DNA of 64,000 bases, taken from contig NMRA01000516.1 in the NCBI GenBank assembly GCA_002633005.1, positions 200,562-264,561 of the forward strand. Direction: 5' to 3'. The notes beneath the pieces are model-generated. The model made no database searches, had not been told where the DNA came from, and saw only the letters and a list, made by a program, of their open reading frames with translations. The position numbers were made by a program, and so were the translations under genes. Below are positions 23,233 through 36,829 of the stretch, piece by piece. The stretch's first letter is position 1. Each line of letters opens with the position of its first letter. Source of the DNA: Phoronis australis (lineage: Eukaryota > Phoronida > Phoronidae).

Positions 23233-24602
23233 TGACGTATTTAAACATTATTTTGATACTCTTGTAACTGGATTGGCAAGTGGATTTGATGTTGCGTTCT
23301 AGCTTCATGAAGAGTTTCAGAAGTTTTTCAATATCTACCGACGTGGTTTTAACTTTCTCGTCAAAATTCATCTCTAGTCAGTCACAGGTATACTGTACAA
23401 AATGGCAAGAGATTAGTCGCTGACGGTATACGTTTTCAAACATCAAAGTTGTCCAGTTTCTACAATATTTGTAACTCTATCCGGCTTATTCTCACTTTCG
23501 CGCCATGGACCAATCAGTCTTGTGAGTAACCCGTTGGCTGTAAGTAATTAGTTGTGGTTAATATAATTTGATTTGAATTCTTTCTTATCTTTAATATGTC
23601 ATATTTTTCAGGTTCACACACAGCGAGGTGGCCAAAAATCGTAACGCTGCAGAATTACACAACAGGATGTTGAATTATGAGGTTAAAGCCTAACTTCAAC
23701 GGAATTTTGTTACTTTATTGCGCTAACTAGATAGTCCTAGCAAAGACTTAGTAAAATAAGAAAACGAGAGTTCAATCACGCAAGTGTAAGCCCGTCAAAT
23801 GATAAGTGAGGCTGCCTTTTCATGCCATATTGCGTCACTGCGAGATCCACCATTGCGTGCGGGTGTTATTCGCAACTGTTTGACTTAAAAGATGATTTTC
23901 GCTGTGACGTAGACTAAAAGAAAGCTAACAAGCATAACAGTTTGTTGCATTTGGCAATTTATGGCACTAGTGGGCTAAAAGCGATGCTCTTAACATACTG
24001 TAGGAACCAAATTTATATTTAAGTTACAGCTTCTGTTCTGCAAGTATCAACTGAAGGCAGACAAGTCAAGCTCTAATATTTCAAGCAAATACACAAAATG
24101 AAAGGTACAAACTTCATTAATTGGCTTTTATCATCAGGGCAATGATTTGTTACATCATTTAAATTTAATTCATTGTAGATAAATTTCAGACAATTTGACT
24201 ATAGGAAATAAAATCAGTTCCAGTTTGTGAAATCAAGGAATTTTACATAACTCAGAACTTGGTTTTCAATAATGTACAAGTTTGCCACATTTTTCCACAA
24301 GAATATTATGAAACTGAGAAGAACTACATTCCAAACCACCAGCTGCCATGGCAACAGAACACCAGCAGCCCACCAGAACTGATCATTGATGACAAAACCA
24401 CATGTCACTGAGGTGGTGTACAATTACTTGTCTGTAAATATGCAATGCAATGGTGTCTGGCTGAAGTAACAAACACTTCCACAAGACATTCACTGTGAGC
24501 TCCTGTAACAACCTTGTATGGGTCTGCATTACACACATGTGAAAACATCTGCTTTGGCGACTGTGAAACCAAACCACAGGCATTCCTACTTTGAAAGTTT
24601 GA
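23233..24602. other. No gene recognised
   Basis: No supported coding or RNA feature. Reverse open frames at 24,214-24,608 overlap one another in different phases and have no recognisable domain. Confidence 0.5.
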
Positions 24603-24776
24603 TGTCATGAGAATACTACTGTCATGAGAATACTACTCTCATGTGAATACTGCTGTCATGAGAATACTACTGTCATGAGAATACTACTGTCACGAGAATA
24701 CTACTCTCATGTGAATACTACTCTCATGTGAATACTACTGTCATGTGAATACTACTCTCATGTGAATACTACTGTC
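24603..24776. repeat. Minisatellite, 17-bp unit, ~10 copies
   Basis: The unit is GTCATGAGAATACTACT with variants CTCATGTGAATACTACT and CTGTCATGTGAA. The two variants are interspersed, suggesting expansion of a two-type array. Confidence 0.93.
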
Positions 24777-26560
24777 AAAGTGGACAATAACTGGATAGCC
24801 ATACTCTGGAAAAATCATGTGAAGACTGGTGAGGACGATGATTCAATGACACCAAAGATGATGATGATGACGGTGATGATGATGATGTCACCCATGACAC
24901 CAACAAAGATATTTAGAATGAGTTCAAAGACGACACCTCTGATAACACTTGTACAGTGGCAAGGATGCTATTGGCAAAAATGGTGACAATGGTCAAGTCA
25001 GGGACAATGGTCAAGTCAAGGAAATCATTTGGTGTTAACGCTATGAAAATGACTGCAACGGTGATGATGCAACCAACGACAACAAAAAATGCAAGAGAAT
25101 GCCATCACCGCTAATGACATTGCAACCATCTTTGATCAAGATTAAACACAATGCCGACAATAACGCAATCAGCATTGAAAACAACACCCCTTACGAAAGT
25201 GACATCAACTTTACCCTTTTACATTGTTGTGAATGTTTAAAACTTTTAATGTCTCCAGGTAGCTGTAGTACACAACTTGAACAGAGAAAAAAGGACAATA
25301 GTCACGCACAGGGGCTCAAGATGTTGAGAACCAGTTAGTGACGAAAACTGGTTCTCAAAATGCACGACCACTGTAAGTGACTATTGCCAAAAAGTATCAA
25401 TTCTGTGAGGTACGGAAAAACAAGAAAACAATATTTCATTCCTCACTAGTATATGGTGACCAGAATTGACGAGACAAAGATAACATGTTGTTTTTCACTT
25501 GCACTTATACGTAACATTTAAGGTTATGTAGAAAAATTCCCAAATTTGGCTAAGTTCAGAACATCCTGTCTCAGAAATACATACTCACTCACATGAAACC
25601 TTTAAATACTATACTTCATGCACTCTTTTCCAATACGCTGTTAGAATTGTTTTTAAAATGCATCATTTTTGCATGATGGACTATCAAAAATAGTACTTCA
25701 TGATTATACGAAAGAATCAAAAGCTGTATAAAACAAAAAAACAAATTAACAATATAGAAAAGTGTAACAGCATCTTCGACATTTCATCTTGAACACATTT
25801 ATCAAATGGGTAAATTTTACCAGAGACATGGAAATGTAAACCAATTAATGACAGATTGTTAAAAAGTCAAAAACTAAATTATAAAGGCTTTCCACTTTCA
25901 GAAAACACGTACTTTTACAGAGTTAAAATCTATTGTTTTGCAGACATTTGGCCCCATACACAGGCCTGAGCATAAGGTCCTATATAACCTTAATAAAATC
26001 CAAATTGTTCACATATCACAGTACCATAAACGTCAGAGTGAAACTCCTGTTATCAAGTTTGACATGTTTCTGTGACAGAATGTAATCCACAAACAGGTGG
26101 TCAAAACAATTAATATATGGAAAACCAGGACAGCAAGTAGTTTACAAATGTGAAGTTATAACATTGCACAAACCTGTACAAACAGACCAGCCTGAAGCTA
26201 AGTTGAAACGAAAATGGGATTTCACACAGACATGCTAATACCACATGTTTAAAAATTCTGAGAATGACCTACATACCTCAGGCTAATGTCAAATGCCAAC
26301 AAACCTTTCATCACTCTACCGTAAAACAATGATATTTGGCCAGGACAAAATTAAGCCTATCACTAACATAGGAGAGAAACGATGGATTAGAGGAACTGTT
26401 GGTAAATGGAAACCATTCATAGTTGAGTTTCATGATTGAGAACATTAGTGCTTTCTGTTAAAGAAAAACCAAGTTTATTGAAAATCCATGGCAAATGAGT
26501 TGGGGCCAGCATAGGACAGGTACATGGCCGGTGACAGTTCATACCAAGGGAAGGATTGAA
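24777..26560. other. No gene; GAT-rich tract
   Basis: About 24,835-24,890 is rich in GATGAT trinucleotides. The rest is AT-rich with no supported feature. Open frames starting in the preceding minisatellite are not credible genes. Confidence 0.5.
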
Positions 26561-26569
26561 TGATTTAGC

Positions 26570-29500
26570 AGATTTGGTCATGATCGGATTCAAAATGGCG
26601 GACGTGGCGGCCATTTTGTATCCGATTTCACAGTCAAATGCTCGTAGAGGCCGCATTTTTCGACGTACATGGCTGAAAATAGGTACAATTATACTAGAAC
26701 GCATGTACAAGTCTGCAGAAAATCATTGACTTCCAGTCAAAGATGGCGGAAATATTGGAAGTGGCGCATGCGCACCCCGAAATGTGGCCAAAAACGTTTT
26801 CTCCTGTAGAGGGCGCATTTGCGAACCAATCACTTTCAAACTGGTCATGTCTTTGTTGAGTTTAATAAGCTTTTATAAAAATTTATTGAACTGGAAGTCG
26901 TTTTCAAGATGGCGGCTTGGGCGCATGTTCACACGGTTTCAATCGTTCTGATGTCGCATTTTTAACGGGAAGACCAAATGATGTGAATTTTTGCATGTGG
27001 ATTCCTTGAAGTATGCACTTTCAAAAGTTCTGCGATATCGGCTTTCTCAGACTTAAAGTTTTCGAGTTATTTGACTTTGAATTTCAAAAAAACGCAAAAT
27101 TTCGATTTTTTCGAAAAAGTTATGGAATGTTGCAAAACTATCAAAGTAGGTAGAGTTTTGGATGGGCTTTCAGAAGATATTTTCCATTTTTTGCTACGAC
27201 GTCAACTTTTTGAATTATTCAAGATTTTCCAATAGCGCTGTTCCTACCCTGTCACATAGCGCCACCTATTTTGGATTGTGGGAAAAAAGCATGGCTCATC
27301 GATCATTACTTAGCGGAATTCACAGTCAAATGCTCGTAGAGGCCGCATTTTTCAACGTACAGGGCTAAAACATGATACGATTACTATAGAACACCTGCTA
27401 CAACTGTACCGAAAATCGTTGACATCTGGTCAAAGATGGCGGAAATATTGGAAGTGGCGCAAGCGCACCCCGATATCTGGCCAAAAACATTTTCTCCTCA
27501 AGAGGGCGCATTTGCGAACCAATCAGTTTCAAACTGCTCACGTGTTTGTTGCTATTATTAAGCTTTTATAAAATTTTGTTTAACCGGAAGTCACGTTCAC
27601 GATGGCGGCTGTGGCGTATGTTCACACATTTTCAATCGTTCTGTGGTCACGTTTTAACGGGAAGAGCACATGACGTGAATTTTTGCATACGGATTCCTTG
27701 AAGTATGTTCTTTCAAAAGTTCTGTGATAGCGTTTTTCTCAGACTTACCGTTTTCGAGTTATTTGACTTTGAATTTCAAAGAAAACCGCAAAATTTCAAT
27801 TTATTCGAAAAAGTTATGGAATGTTGCGAAACTATCAAAGTAGGTAGAGTTGATCGTCATGATTGTCGTCATCCTCCTCATCATCGTCTTTTCGATTAAT
27901 TCCGCCAAGTGTACCTCCTCCGAGCGCTCTCGTTTTTTTGTTTGTTCGCACGATACAGGTAGCAATTTTCGTCACGAAATTTACACACAACACGTAGTTC
28001 CGGAAGTACTGGAAGCCTATTGTTTTTCGTCATAATCGGATCCAAGATGGCAGATGTGGCGGCCATTTTGTTTTCGATTAAAGGTTCAAATGCTCCTGGG
28101 GGCTCCAATTTTTACGTAAAAGGCTAAGAATCGGCATAGTAAATGGACCGGAAGTGTGGTACAAGTATACCGGAAAACGTTTACTTCCGGTTAAAGATGG
28201 CGGAAATATCGGCGATCGCGCATGCACACCTCGACTTTGGCATAAAAACATTTTCTCCTGTAGAGGGCGCAATATAGGGCCAATTCCTTCGAATTTTTGC
28301 AGGTGTGAGTTTCTTATGACATGCTATTGTACAGAACCAATAAACCGGAAGTTGCTTTCAAGATGGCGGATCTGGCGCATGTTGACCCATTTTCAGTTGT
28401 GCTGGAGTGCGATTTTAAACGAGAAGAGAAAAAGACGTGATTTTTTGCATGTGGAGTCTTTGAGGTATACTCTTTCAAATGACCTGTAACAATTTTTTCT
28501 CAGACTTACCGTTTTCGAGTTATGACGTACAAGGCTGAAACTTGGTGCGATTATTATAGAACACATTCGCATAGTTTCGCCAAGTGTTGCTCCTCCGAGC
28601 GCTCTCGCACTGTTGCCAATTTACCCGGTGCGTGAACAAGACTGCAGGCTATTTCTTACTGATTTCTTCGCTAGTCACATGAATGTTGTCGTGTTGTTCA
28701 TAATCTCCACCTTCATCGTCATCCCCATGTCTATGGTCCTGTTTTCGCGTAATTTCGGCACGTGTCGCACCTCCGAGCGCTCTCGTTTTTGTTTGTTCGC
28801 TCTCTACAGGTTGCAATTTTCGTCCGATCCTTGCGAAATTTGCACACGACGTGTGGAAGCTTATTGTTTTTGGTCTTGATCGGATTCAAAATGGCGGGCG
28901 GCGCGGCCATTTTTTTTCCGATTTCACATTCAAATGCTCATAGAGGCCGCATTTTTTGACATACAGAGCTGAAACTTGGTACGATTATTATAGAACACAT
29001 GTGGTACAACTGTGCCAAAAAACGTTGACTTCCGGTTAAAGATGGCGGAAATATTGACGATGGCGCATGCGCACCTCGATATTTGGCCAAAAAACATTTC
29101 TCCGGTAGAGGGCGCATTGGCGAACCAATCACTTTCAAACTGGTCACGTGTTTCTTTCAATTGATCAGCTTTTATAAAAATTTGTTTAACCGGAAGTCAC
29201 GTTCAAGATGGCGGCTCTGGCAGATTTTCACCCATTTTCAATCATTCTGCAGTCGCCTTTTTAACAGGAAGAGCAAATGACGTGAATTCTTGCATGTGGA
29301 TTCCTTCAAGTATGCTCTTTCAAAAGTTCTGCGATAACGGTTTTCTCAAACTTACCGTTTCCGAGTTATTTGACTTTGAATTTCAAAAAAACGCAAAATT
29401 TCAATTTTTTTCGAAAAAATTATGGAATGTTGCGAAACGATCAATCTAGATAAAGTTTTGGACGAGCTTTCAGAAGATACTTTCCATTTTTCGCTACGAC

Positions 29501-31750
29501 GTCTAACTTCTTGAATTATTCGAGATTTTCTGATAGCGCTGTTCCTTTGTTGACAGCTCTTGCAGTATTGATGTTGGTTAGCTTCTATTGAACTAGACTG
29601 TAGCCTATTTCTTATTGATTTATGACATCTAAGTTCGTCATATGAATGCTGTGATGTTGTTCATCATCACCACCACCATCGTCATCTTCGTCATCATCTC
29701 CGACGTCTTGTTTTCTTCAGTTAATTTTGCCAAGTGTCGCTCAAGACTGTAGCCTATTTGTTACTGATTTCTGACCTCTACATTCGTCATGTGTATGTTA
29801 TAATTACTTGTATTGTTCATCATTGCCACCATCGTCGTCATATTCGTCGTCTTCGTCATCACCTTTATCGTCATCTTTTCGGTTAACTTTTTTTTGTTCG
29901 CACTCCACAGGTCAGAATTTTCGTCCGATCCGCACGAAATTTGCACACAATGTGTAGATCAAAAAGTCCTGAAAGCCTATTGTTTTTGGTCATGATCAGA
30001 TTCAAAATGCCGGACGGGGCGGCCATTTTGTTTCCGGTTTCAGATTCAAATGCTCATAGAGGCCGCAATTTTTGACGTACAAGGCTGAAACTTGGTGCGA
30101 TTATTATAGAACACATTCGCATAATTTCCGCTCTTGCACTGTTGCCTGTTTACCGGGTGCGTGAACAAGACTGCAGGCTATTTCTTACTGATCTGTTCGC
30201 TAGTCACATGAATGTTATCGTGTTGTTTATAATCTCTACCTTCGTTGTCATGATCGTCGTCGTCTTCCTCCCCATCATCCTGTTTTCGCCAAGTGTCGCT
30301 CCTCTGAGCGCTCTCGTTTTTTTTTGTTTGTTCGTACGATACAGGTCGCAATTTTCGTCCGATCATCATGAAATTTACACATAACACGTAGTTCCGGAAG
30401 TACTGGAAGCCTATTGTTTTTCGTCATAATCGGATACAAGATAGCGGATGTGGCGGCCATTTCATTTTCATTTAAAGGTTCAAATGCTTCTGGAGGCTAC
30501 AATTTTTTACGTACAAGGCTAAGAATCGGCACAGTAAATGGACCGGAAGTGTGCTACAAGTATATCGGTAATTGTTTACTTCTGGTTAAAGATAGCGGAA
30601 ATATCTGTGATCGCGCATGTGCACCTCGATTTTGGCCTATAAACGTTTTCTCCTGTAGAAGGCGCATTATAAGACCAATTCCTTCGAATTTTTACAGGTA
30701 TTAGTTTCTTATGACATGCAATTATACAGAGCCAAGAAACTGGAAGCTGCTTTCAAGATGGCAGATCTGGCGCAATTTCACCCATTTTCAGTCGTGCTGG
30801 AGTGCGATTTTAAACGGGAAGAGATAAAGACGTGATTTTTGCATGTGGATTCTTTGAGGTATACTCTTTCAAATGACCTGTAACAATTTTTTCTTCAGAC
30901 GTACCGTTTTTGAGTTATTTGACTTTGAAATTCTTAAAAAAAAACGCAATTTCATTTTTTTCAAAAAATTTATGGAATTAAGCGATATCATCAGTTTAGT
31001 TTTGAACGGGCTTTCAGAAGATGTTTTCCATTTTTTGCTAGGACGTCTACTTTTTGAATTATTCGAGATTTTCTGATAGCGCTGTTCCTTTGTTGAGCGC
31101 TCTTGCTGCATTGATGTTGGTTTAGTTTCTATTGGGCAAGAGTATAGCCTATTTCTTGCTGATTTATGACATCTAAGTGCTTCATATGAGTTTTATGATG
31201 TTGTTCAGCATCATCACCATCGTCATCATATTCGTTATCTTCGTCATCATCTCCATCGTCGTCTTTTCAGTTAATTTCACCAAGTGTCGTTCAAGACTGT
31301 AGCCTGTATGTCTGGCCTCTACGTTCGTCTTGTGAATGTTATCATTACTTGAATTGTTCATCATCGCTGTAATATTCGTCCTCATCTCCGTCATCGTCTT
31401 TCAGTTAATTTCGCCAAGTGTCCTTCAAGACTGTAGCCTATACTTACTAATGTCTGGCCTCTACGTTCGTCATGTNTCTTGTGAATGTTATCATTACTTG
31501 AATTGTTCATCATCGCCACCATCGTCGTAATATTCGTCCTCATCTCCGTCATCGTCTTTCAGTTAATTTCGCGAAGTGTCCTTCAAGACTGTAGCCTATA
31601 CTTACTAATGTCTGGCCTCTACGTTCGTCATGTGAATGTTATCATTACTTGAATTGTTCATCATCGCCACCATCGTCGTCCTCTTCGTCGTCATCCCTAT
31701 CGTCGTCTTTTCTGTTAATTTCGCCAAGTGTCGCTCCTCGGAGCGCTTTC
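26570..31750. repeat. Rearranged tandem array of a long dispersed repeat (repeat X)
   Basis: Head-to-tail, partly deleted copies of one repeat. Landmarks in order are: a CGTCATCATC-rich tract, CGCCAAGTGTCGCTCCTC, GTACTGGAAGCCTATTGTTT, an ATGGCGGxxGTGGCGGCCAT near-palindrome, AAGATGGCGGAAATATTG, TTTCTCCTGTAGAGGGCGCA, TAACCGGAAGTCACGTTCAA and CTTTCAGAAGATATTTTCCA. The GGCGGCCATTTTG landmark recurs at about 26,598, 28,060, 28,905, 30,018 and, variant, 30,455. Some copies are partial. No conserved open frame runs through the copies, so the repeat looks non-coding. Further copies lie at 38,520-40,280, 44,033-44,320 and 54,355-54,593. Confidence 0.8.
31295..31720. repeat. ~133-bp tandem repeat, 3 copies, interrupted by N
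   Basis: Three copies of a unit with TCTGGCCTCTACGTTCGTC, GTTATCATTACTTGAATTGT, TCATCATCGC and CAAGACTGTAGCCTAT. The N at 31,477 lies inside the second-third transition. Copy number here is therefore uncertain, because it may reflect a contig join. Confidence 0.8.
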
Positions 31751-31949
31751 ATTTAGAATTATGATTTGTCAATCAACAATTTCCTGCACTGTCTTCTCAG
31801 ATGGTAACCCTGAACAGAGCTTCAGGTTCGTGGGGGATTCCATCAGGGTGTCTTTGACAACTTCTGTAACGGCTTGTATGATTCTTGGTACTGAGTACTT
31901 ACAGTGGCTGGGAAAGAACATATCATAAGCATTTATTTCTTCTTAACTC

Positions 31950-32195
31950 CAGTGCCTGACCTATAACTCGAGCACCCGACTTAAATCTCAAGCACCCAAC
32001 TTATAACTCTAGCACCCGACTTATAACCCAAGCGTCCAACTATTAACTTGAGTCCCGACTTACAGGTTGAGCACCTGGCTAATAACTCGAGCGCCCGACC
32101 CCGACTAAAAACTCGAGCGCCCAACTTATATAGGCTGAGCACCACCTATAATTTGAGTGTCAGACTTATAGGTTGAGTGCCCGACTATCCTCGCT
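31950..32195. repeat. Degenerate ~22-bp minisatellite, ~11 copies
   Basis: Recurring unit close to CTCGAGCACCCGACTTATAA with variable bases. About eleven degenerate units can be followed. They are more diverged than the other minisatellites in the window, so this array is older. Confidence 0.8.
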
Positions 32196-35100
32196 GTGTT
32201 ATAGGGAGGGCATGCATATACACATGAAAATCCATCCCAAAGCAACACCAGAAACAACTGTGTATCAGATAGAAAGTGATGAAAAAATGCTGAGGTAATC
32301 AGTATGCTGCTGGGATACCTCCACTTGCACCTCCCCACCCCAAAAAATATGGTAGCCAGTTACCAAATTTCAGATTTTACAGCACATGTTTTGCCAATTT
32401 ATATGACTAACACTTAGCCAGCGAAATGAAAAGTGAGAAAGATAATTACATGAGCCTTGGGCAAGGCAGACACTATAAAGGTTTGTGCAATGCAGTGGTA
32501 TTATATTCTGTACTTATGTTCTCTGATTAAGGTTAAGTAAGAACTTATTGACAGGACTAAGTATTGACCAGAAAATCTAGAAAATACCAAATTTTAGCAT
32601 AAGTTTATTTTCTGAAAGTAGAAAGGTTGTAGAATTTAATTTTAGACTTTTTACCAATATGTTATCATTTGCATCATGTGACAAACTATTTTTATTAAAA
32701 TTTAGCAAAAAAGAAAACATCAAGGTAAATTGATAGTTTTCTAAACTATCATTTTAAGCAACTTTAAAATTCTTCATGAAAATCCCCTAAGTGCTCTTTT
32801 TGATAACCCCTCAAGCAAAAGTGAAACATTACTAACAGGGATTTTGAGAACAGCGCATAAAGCATAACATCTGAAAGTTTCAAATGAGTCAGCCATTCCT
32901 GAGATACGATGTTTGCCAAAACTCAACATTTTTCTAGCGTAAGGGTTTTGATGATTTCCACCCACCCTCATTCTATCACCTGCTAATGCTACATTGGCAT
33001 ACATCTTTTTAAGTTAAAGGCAAGAACCAGCTAAACACTCATACCCCCTATGTCACAGATTGGAGGACATTTTGGTCTTTACCCACACCCTATGGTTCCC
33101 TAAAACTCAAACTTGTCAGTTAAATAGACTTTGAAAGGAGTTTCCAAACTTTCATTCAAACTTTTGAGGGTTGTCCAAGTTTACAGAGCATTATTTCGTT
33201 TTAGAGAACTGGACGGAAAAGTGGTTCTTAGTATCTGTTAATAGGAAAAAACCGGATTTGGTATCCTGTTAAAAAATATAATCACAAGTCCTGAATGCAA
33301 GGCAAGATTCATTTGTTTCAATTACCGCATTAACTCACAGGTTAACGTCTTTCTAACGATTATGCAGAAGAATTCAAACAAAAATCATTGAATTTATGAC
33401 ATGCTAATCTGGTCTTATCAATAATTCAATGTAAACTCTTTAAAGGATCATTTTCTGACAATGCAAAATGACATTGGCAGCTTCCTTATTAAAGTGTCGT
33501 TCACTTTTCTATTTGCTAATCCACAATACTTATTATACGGCCTGACACACAATCTGTGTGTCCTAAATACTTAGGGCACAGTTTTTGAAAATAGCAACAC
33601 AGCTCAACAATAGCATCAATGGAGCCAGTTAAGGTAGGTGGATACACAAAAAAAATTAATTTTGACCGTTTTTTTTACATTTTTATATCATCCTAATCTT
33701 CAATTCTTCATGCACAGTATACTGAAGAAAAATAAAATCATTCTGAAAATCCAAAGTTGTTTTTTAAATTATATTTGACCAAGCTTCAGTAAGTCATATG
33801 GCTTGAGTGCTCACCAGCTCAGTGACTGACAACTGGGGCGGAGCTTATACAAGGACACTAGCTCTAATCTAACCCAGTCAACAAATAATGCGTAACCGGG
33901 CAATCGAGAGTGCTGTACCTGCCAGCTGATATTGATGTTGAAGCATGGCCAAAAATGAAATAATTCTATTTTTGACCATGTGAAAGTTGGTGGTGAAATG
34001 GTGAACTAGCTCCTCTTCCGAACCTGAGCCTGTTTGTCTATCTGCAAAAAAAATTAAGTTGAGTACGCCAAGTTGTACCGAAGCCATCACTGCACTCAGC
34101 TTGAGGAGTCAGTGCAGAAGTTGTGCGTGTGCAAGTCAGAAAGGCGAGGTGACTTGTGAAAGGACGCTGAGCGTCGACGTGGGTGGTGTTGCACGATTCG
34201 ATGAGAGTGCATGCATGCGCTGTGAAGACTACATGCTGTCAGAGTAGAGTTTTCTGAGATAAACCGTGCTTCTGTGCTAGGAACGCGCCATGGAGAAACT
34301 AGGCTGCCAAACTCGGGGGATTTTTTAACTAACCGCCGGCCGTAACCCAAAGAATTAGAGAAATGACCTAAGTGTTCAACATAACAAAATTGTTCTCGTG
34401 CATAGATTCAAATATATCCCTGAATTAAAACTCATGATATTATACGATTTTAGTGGAAAGCAATATAAAAACTTTGGTAACTTGAGAATCTCACCCAAGC
34501 GAGGCTATTTGTGCTGAAAGTGCTATTTTCTCATCCCAAAGTCCATTCGGTCAAAATGTTGGTGGTACAGGCACGTGAAATTGTTGAACCATTACGATAA
34601 AAGTAGTTCTTTATCCTCGTCGCCAATATTGTTATGTAGACAGTAACACAGCGATTTGATATAACACATATATAGGTTGATGAAGAGATGGTAACTACAT
34701 ATAATATTGGAATACTAACAAATAGGTCTATGTAATACAGTTAGAGAGTCTTTTTGCTTGCCCCAACTCACACGCAAAAAAGCCACAGAATCAAAGATCA
34801 TAATGATTTTGTACATATATTTGGTATCTATAAGTAGAATATTGCATAAGGAAACAGTTGATGATAATCCCTGTGCATTTTGAAAAAAATCGAGGTAAAA
34901 TTAGATTTTTTGAATAAAAAATATGATTTTTTAAAAAATCAAACTACAATAAAACCTTTTTTTCGCTTTTTGTCACTTTCAGAGTCATTTCTAACTAGTT
35001 AAAACCCCTTTATACTTATTTTAGATAGGAACCTGGAGATTTGACCAGTGTATACACCTACCTTAAAGGAAAATGCCACCCAATTTAACATGTGGTGAAC

Positions 35101-35324
35101 ACATCCACTACCACAAGAAACTGTAGGAACACTGCATTTATCCACCTTCACTCTTATCAGGCTTCTATTGGGAGTCAGCATGCATGAATAATTGGTTGAG
35201 AAGCCACCTCTGGAACTACTTTTGGCTGAATGGATGACAAGGCCATAAAATGATAATTAGCCAAGACCAGTTAACTAATGCAACAAAGAATAATGTCGTA
35301 GCATCACCTAGCCTTGGTGAAAAG
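32196..35324. other. No gene recognised
   Basis: AT-rich, with one more GC-rich island at about 34,050-34,330. Open frames on both strands there (33,878-34,350) have no recognisable domain. No RNA gene or transposon could be named. Confidence 0.5.
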
Positions 35325-35975
35325 CTGTATACTGTATAGGCTCTAATAAACGCTTAGAAAAATTCATTTCACAAGGAGGGGACGCTGATATGTAGCTTAC
35401 GGCAGTTGAAACCCGGTTTCCCAAACGGGTAAAATTCATAAAATTTACGCTCTGTGACGTATTTGTAGCCTATGACAGTCTTTCTACAAAATTGTGGTGC
35501 ATTGCTATCAAATTCCGTTGTTAAAATTACTATAATTTTTCAAAATATTGTGCTCATCACAGGGCGAAAACTTGCCGACTGATGCGTCGCTGAATCGCGA
35601 TAGTCAATATGAAAACTTGATTCTTGAATAAAAATATAGTTGAATAAAAATATAGTTTCGACTCAACAAGTTACTTGAAATCTTCCTTATGTTTTACAAT
35701 TTTCAAAGTTCATGTGGAGTCCAGAATAATTGCCATAAAGTCCAAATCTGCGCTACATCATACCCCACAACACGAGAAAAATCTCTGAATGAACACACAT
35801 GTTGTTGTCACATGACGTTTGTTTTGAAGTTCGTCTGCGCATGAGAGTGAGTGAGCGTGCATGTGCAGGTCATCGACGACAGACTTTTTTGTTACAAAAG
35901 GTGGAGGATTATGCAAGAAAATGGCGTTTATTAGATTGTTTTTCACTTAAACGGCTGCAACGTTCAAGGTGAGTG
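35325..35975. mobile_element. Fragment of the 61-kb DNA element interior
   Basis: Aligns with about 61,065-61,560. Shared blocks include CTAATAAxCGCTTAGAAAAA, GCCGACTGATGCGTCGCTG, CACGAGAAAAATCT and GAACACACATGTTGTTGT. Its right part (about 35,840-35,975) has an inverted relative at 47,895-48,045. The right terminus of the element is not found. A local 16-bp tandem duplication (TTGAATAAAAATATAG) lies at about 35,623-35,656. Confidence 0.7.
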
Positions 35976-36829
35976 CTGGTTAACTCACAGATTTTGTGTG
36001 CACAGGCCGACGGCCGTTAGCTCTACCGTGGACTATTAATAGTCCAAGGCTCGACGAGGTGAAGAGGTGAAGTACCCGGGCTGTGTAAAATTTCTGGGTC
36101 TAACGGAGACACTGACGCGGTGGTCAGCCAGCTCGCTGTATCAAGACTATAGTCAAAATCCAAATTTGTTTTATCGTGTCCCTGTCAATAATAACGGCAC
36201 GCTAAAATTTCTTAATTTTCGTACTTCAGGCACATTACAATCACGTGTTTTGTACACATACGCACACGCCGCAGATCACATCTCCGAAATTTCCGATTTG
36301 ACGGATGACAATGAATGAGCACAATGGAATTAAACAACGTCGTTTTACAGCTTGTAAGATTCATAATAAACGTATTTTGAATATTGCAATGCAATGTGTT
36401 CCAAAATCTAAATAACTTAGGTCCTATATTTTTGTATTCGTGCGCGCCGAATGAAAGAAATCGTGAGTGTTGCTGTGTTGCAAAATCTCTTATCCTGGGC
36501 CGATTTGAAAAATTCAAAGTTGTACTCATATTTGATTTCGCTCCTCTTTTCAAATATTACAGTAAAAACTACGTAAAACTCTCACCATAAAAAAGTACAG
36601 TCTGCTAGCTAGATTGTAATCAGCTGATCATATCCGCATGATCGAAGCCAATTATCCTCGCTCGTAACTCGATGAATAGAGCAGCTTGGTGGCATCCCTT
36701 TGATTGTGAGCCAAGCGCGACTCAGACAAGGTGGAGAAATACGGTCTAGTTCAATTTTCCAAACCCCACCGTTTACCCTGACAGGCGGGGTTTGGACCAA
36801 TCTTATTTAGTGGGAATGTTTATAGCACG

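Noticed and set aside
22915-23302. Open frames of up to 106 codons over the 34-bp array
   Set aside because: Open only because of repetition; three frames are open at once.
24762-24986. Met/Asp-rich forward frame
   Set aside because: Starts in the 17-bp minisatellite and crosses a GAT trinucleotide tract.
33878-34350. Overlapping open frames in a locally GC-richer island
   Set aside because: Considered as a first exon or promoter island, but no domain, start context or partner exon could be recognised.
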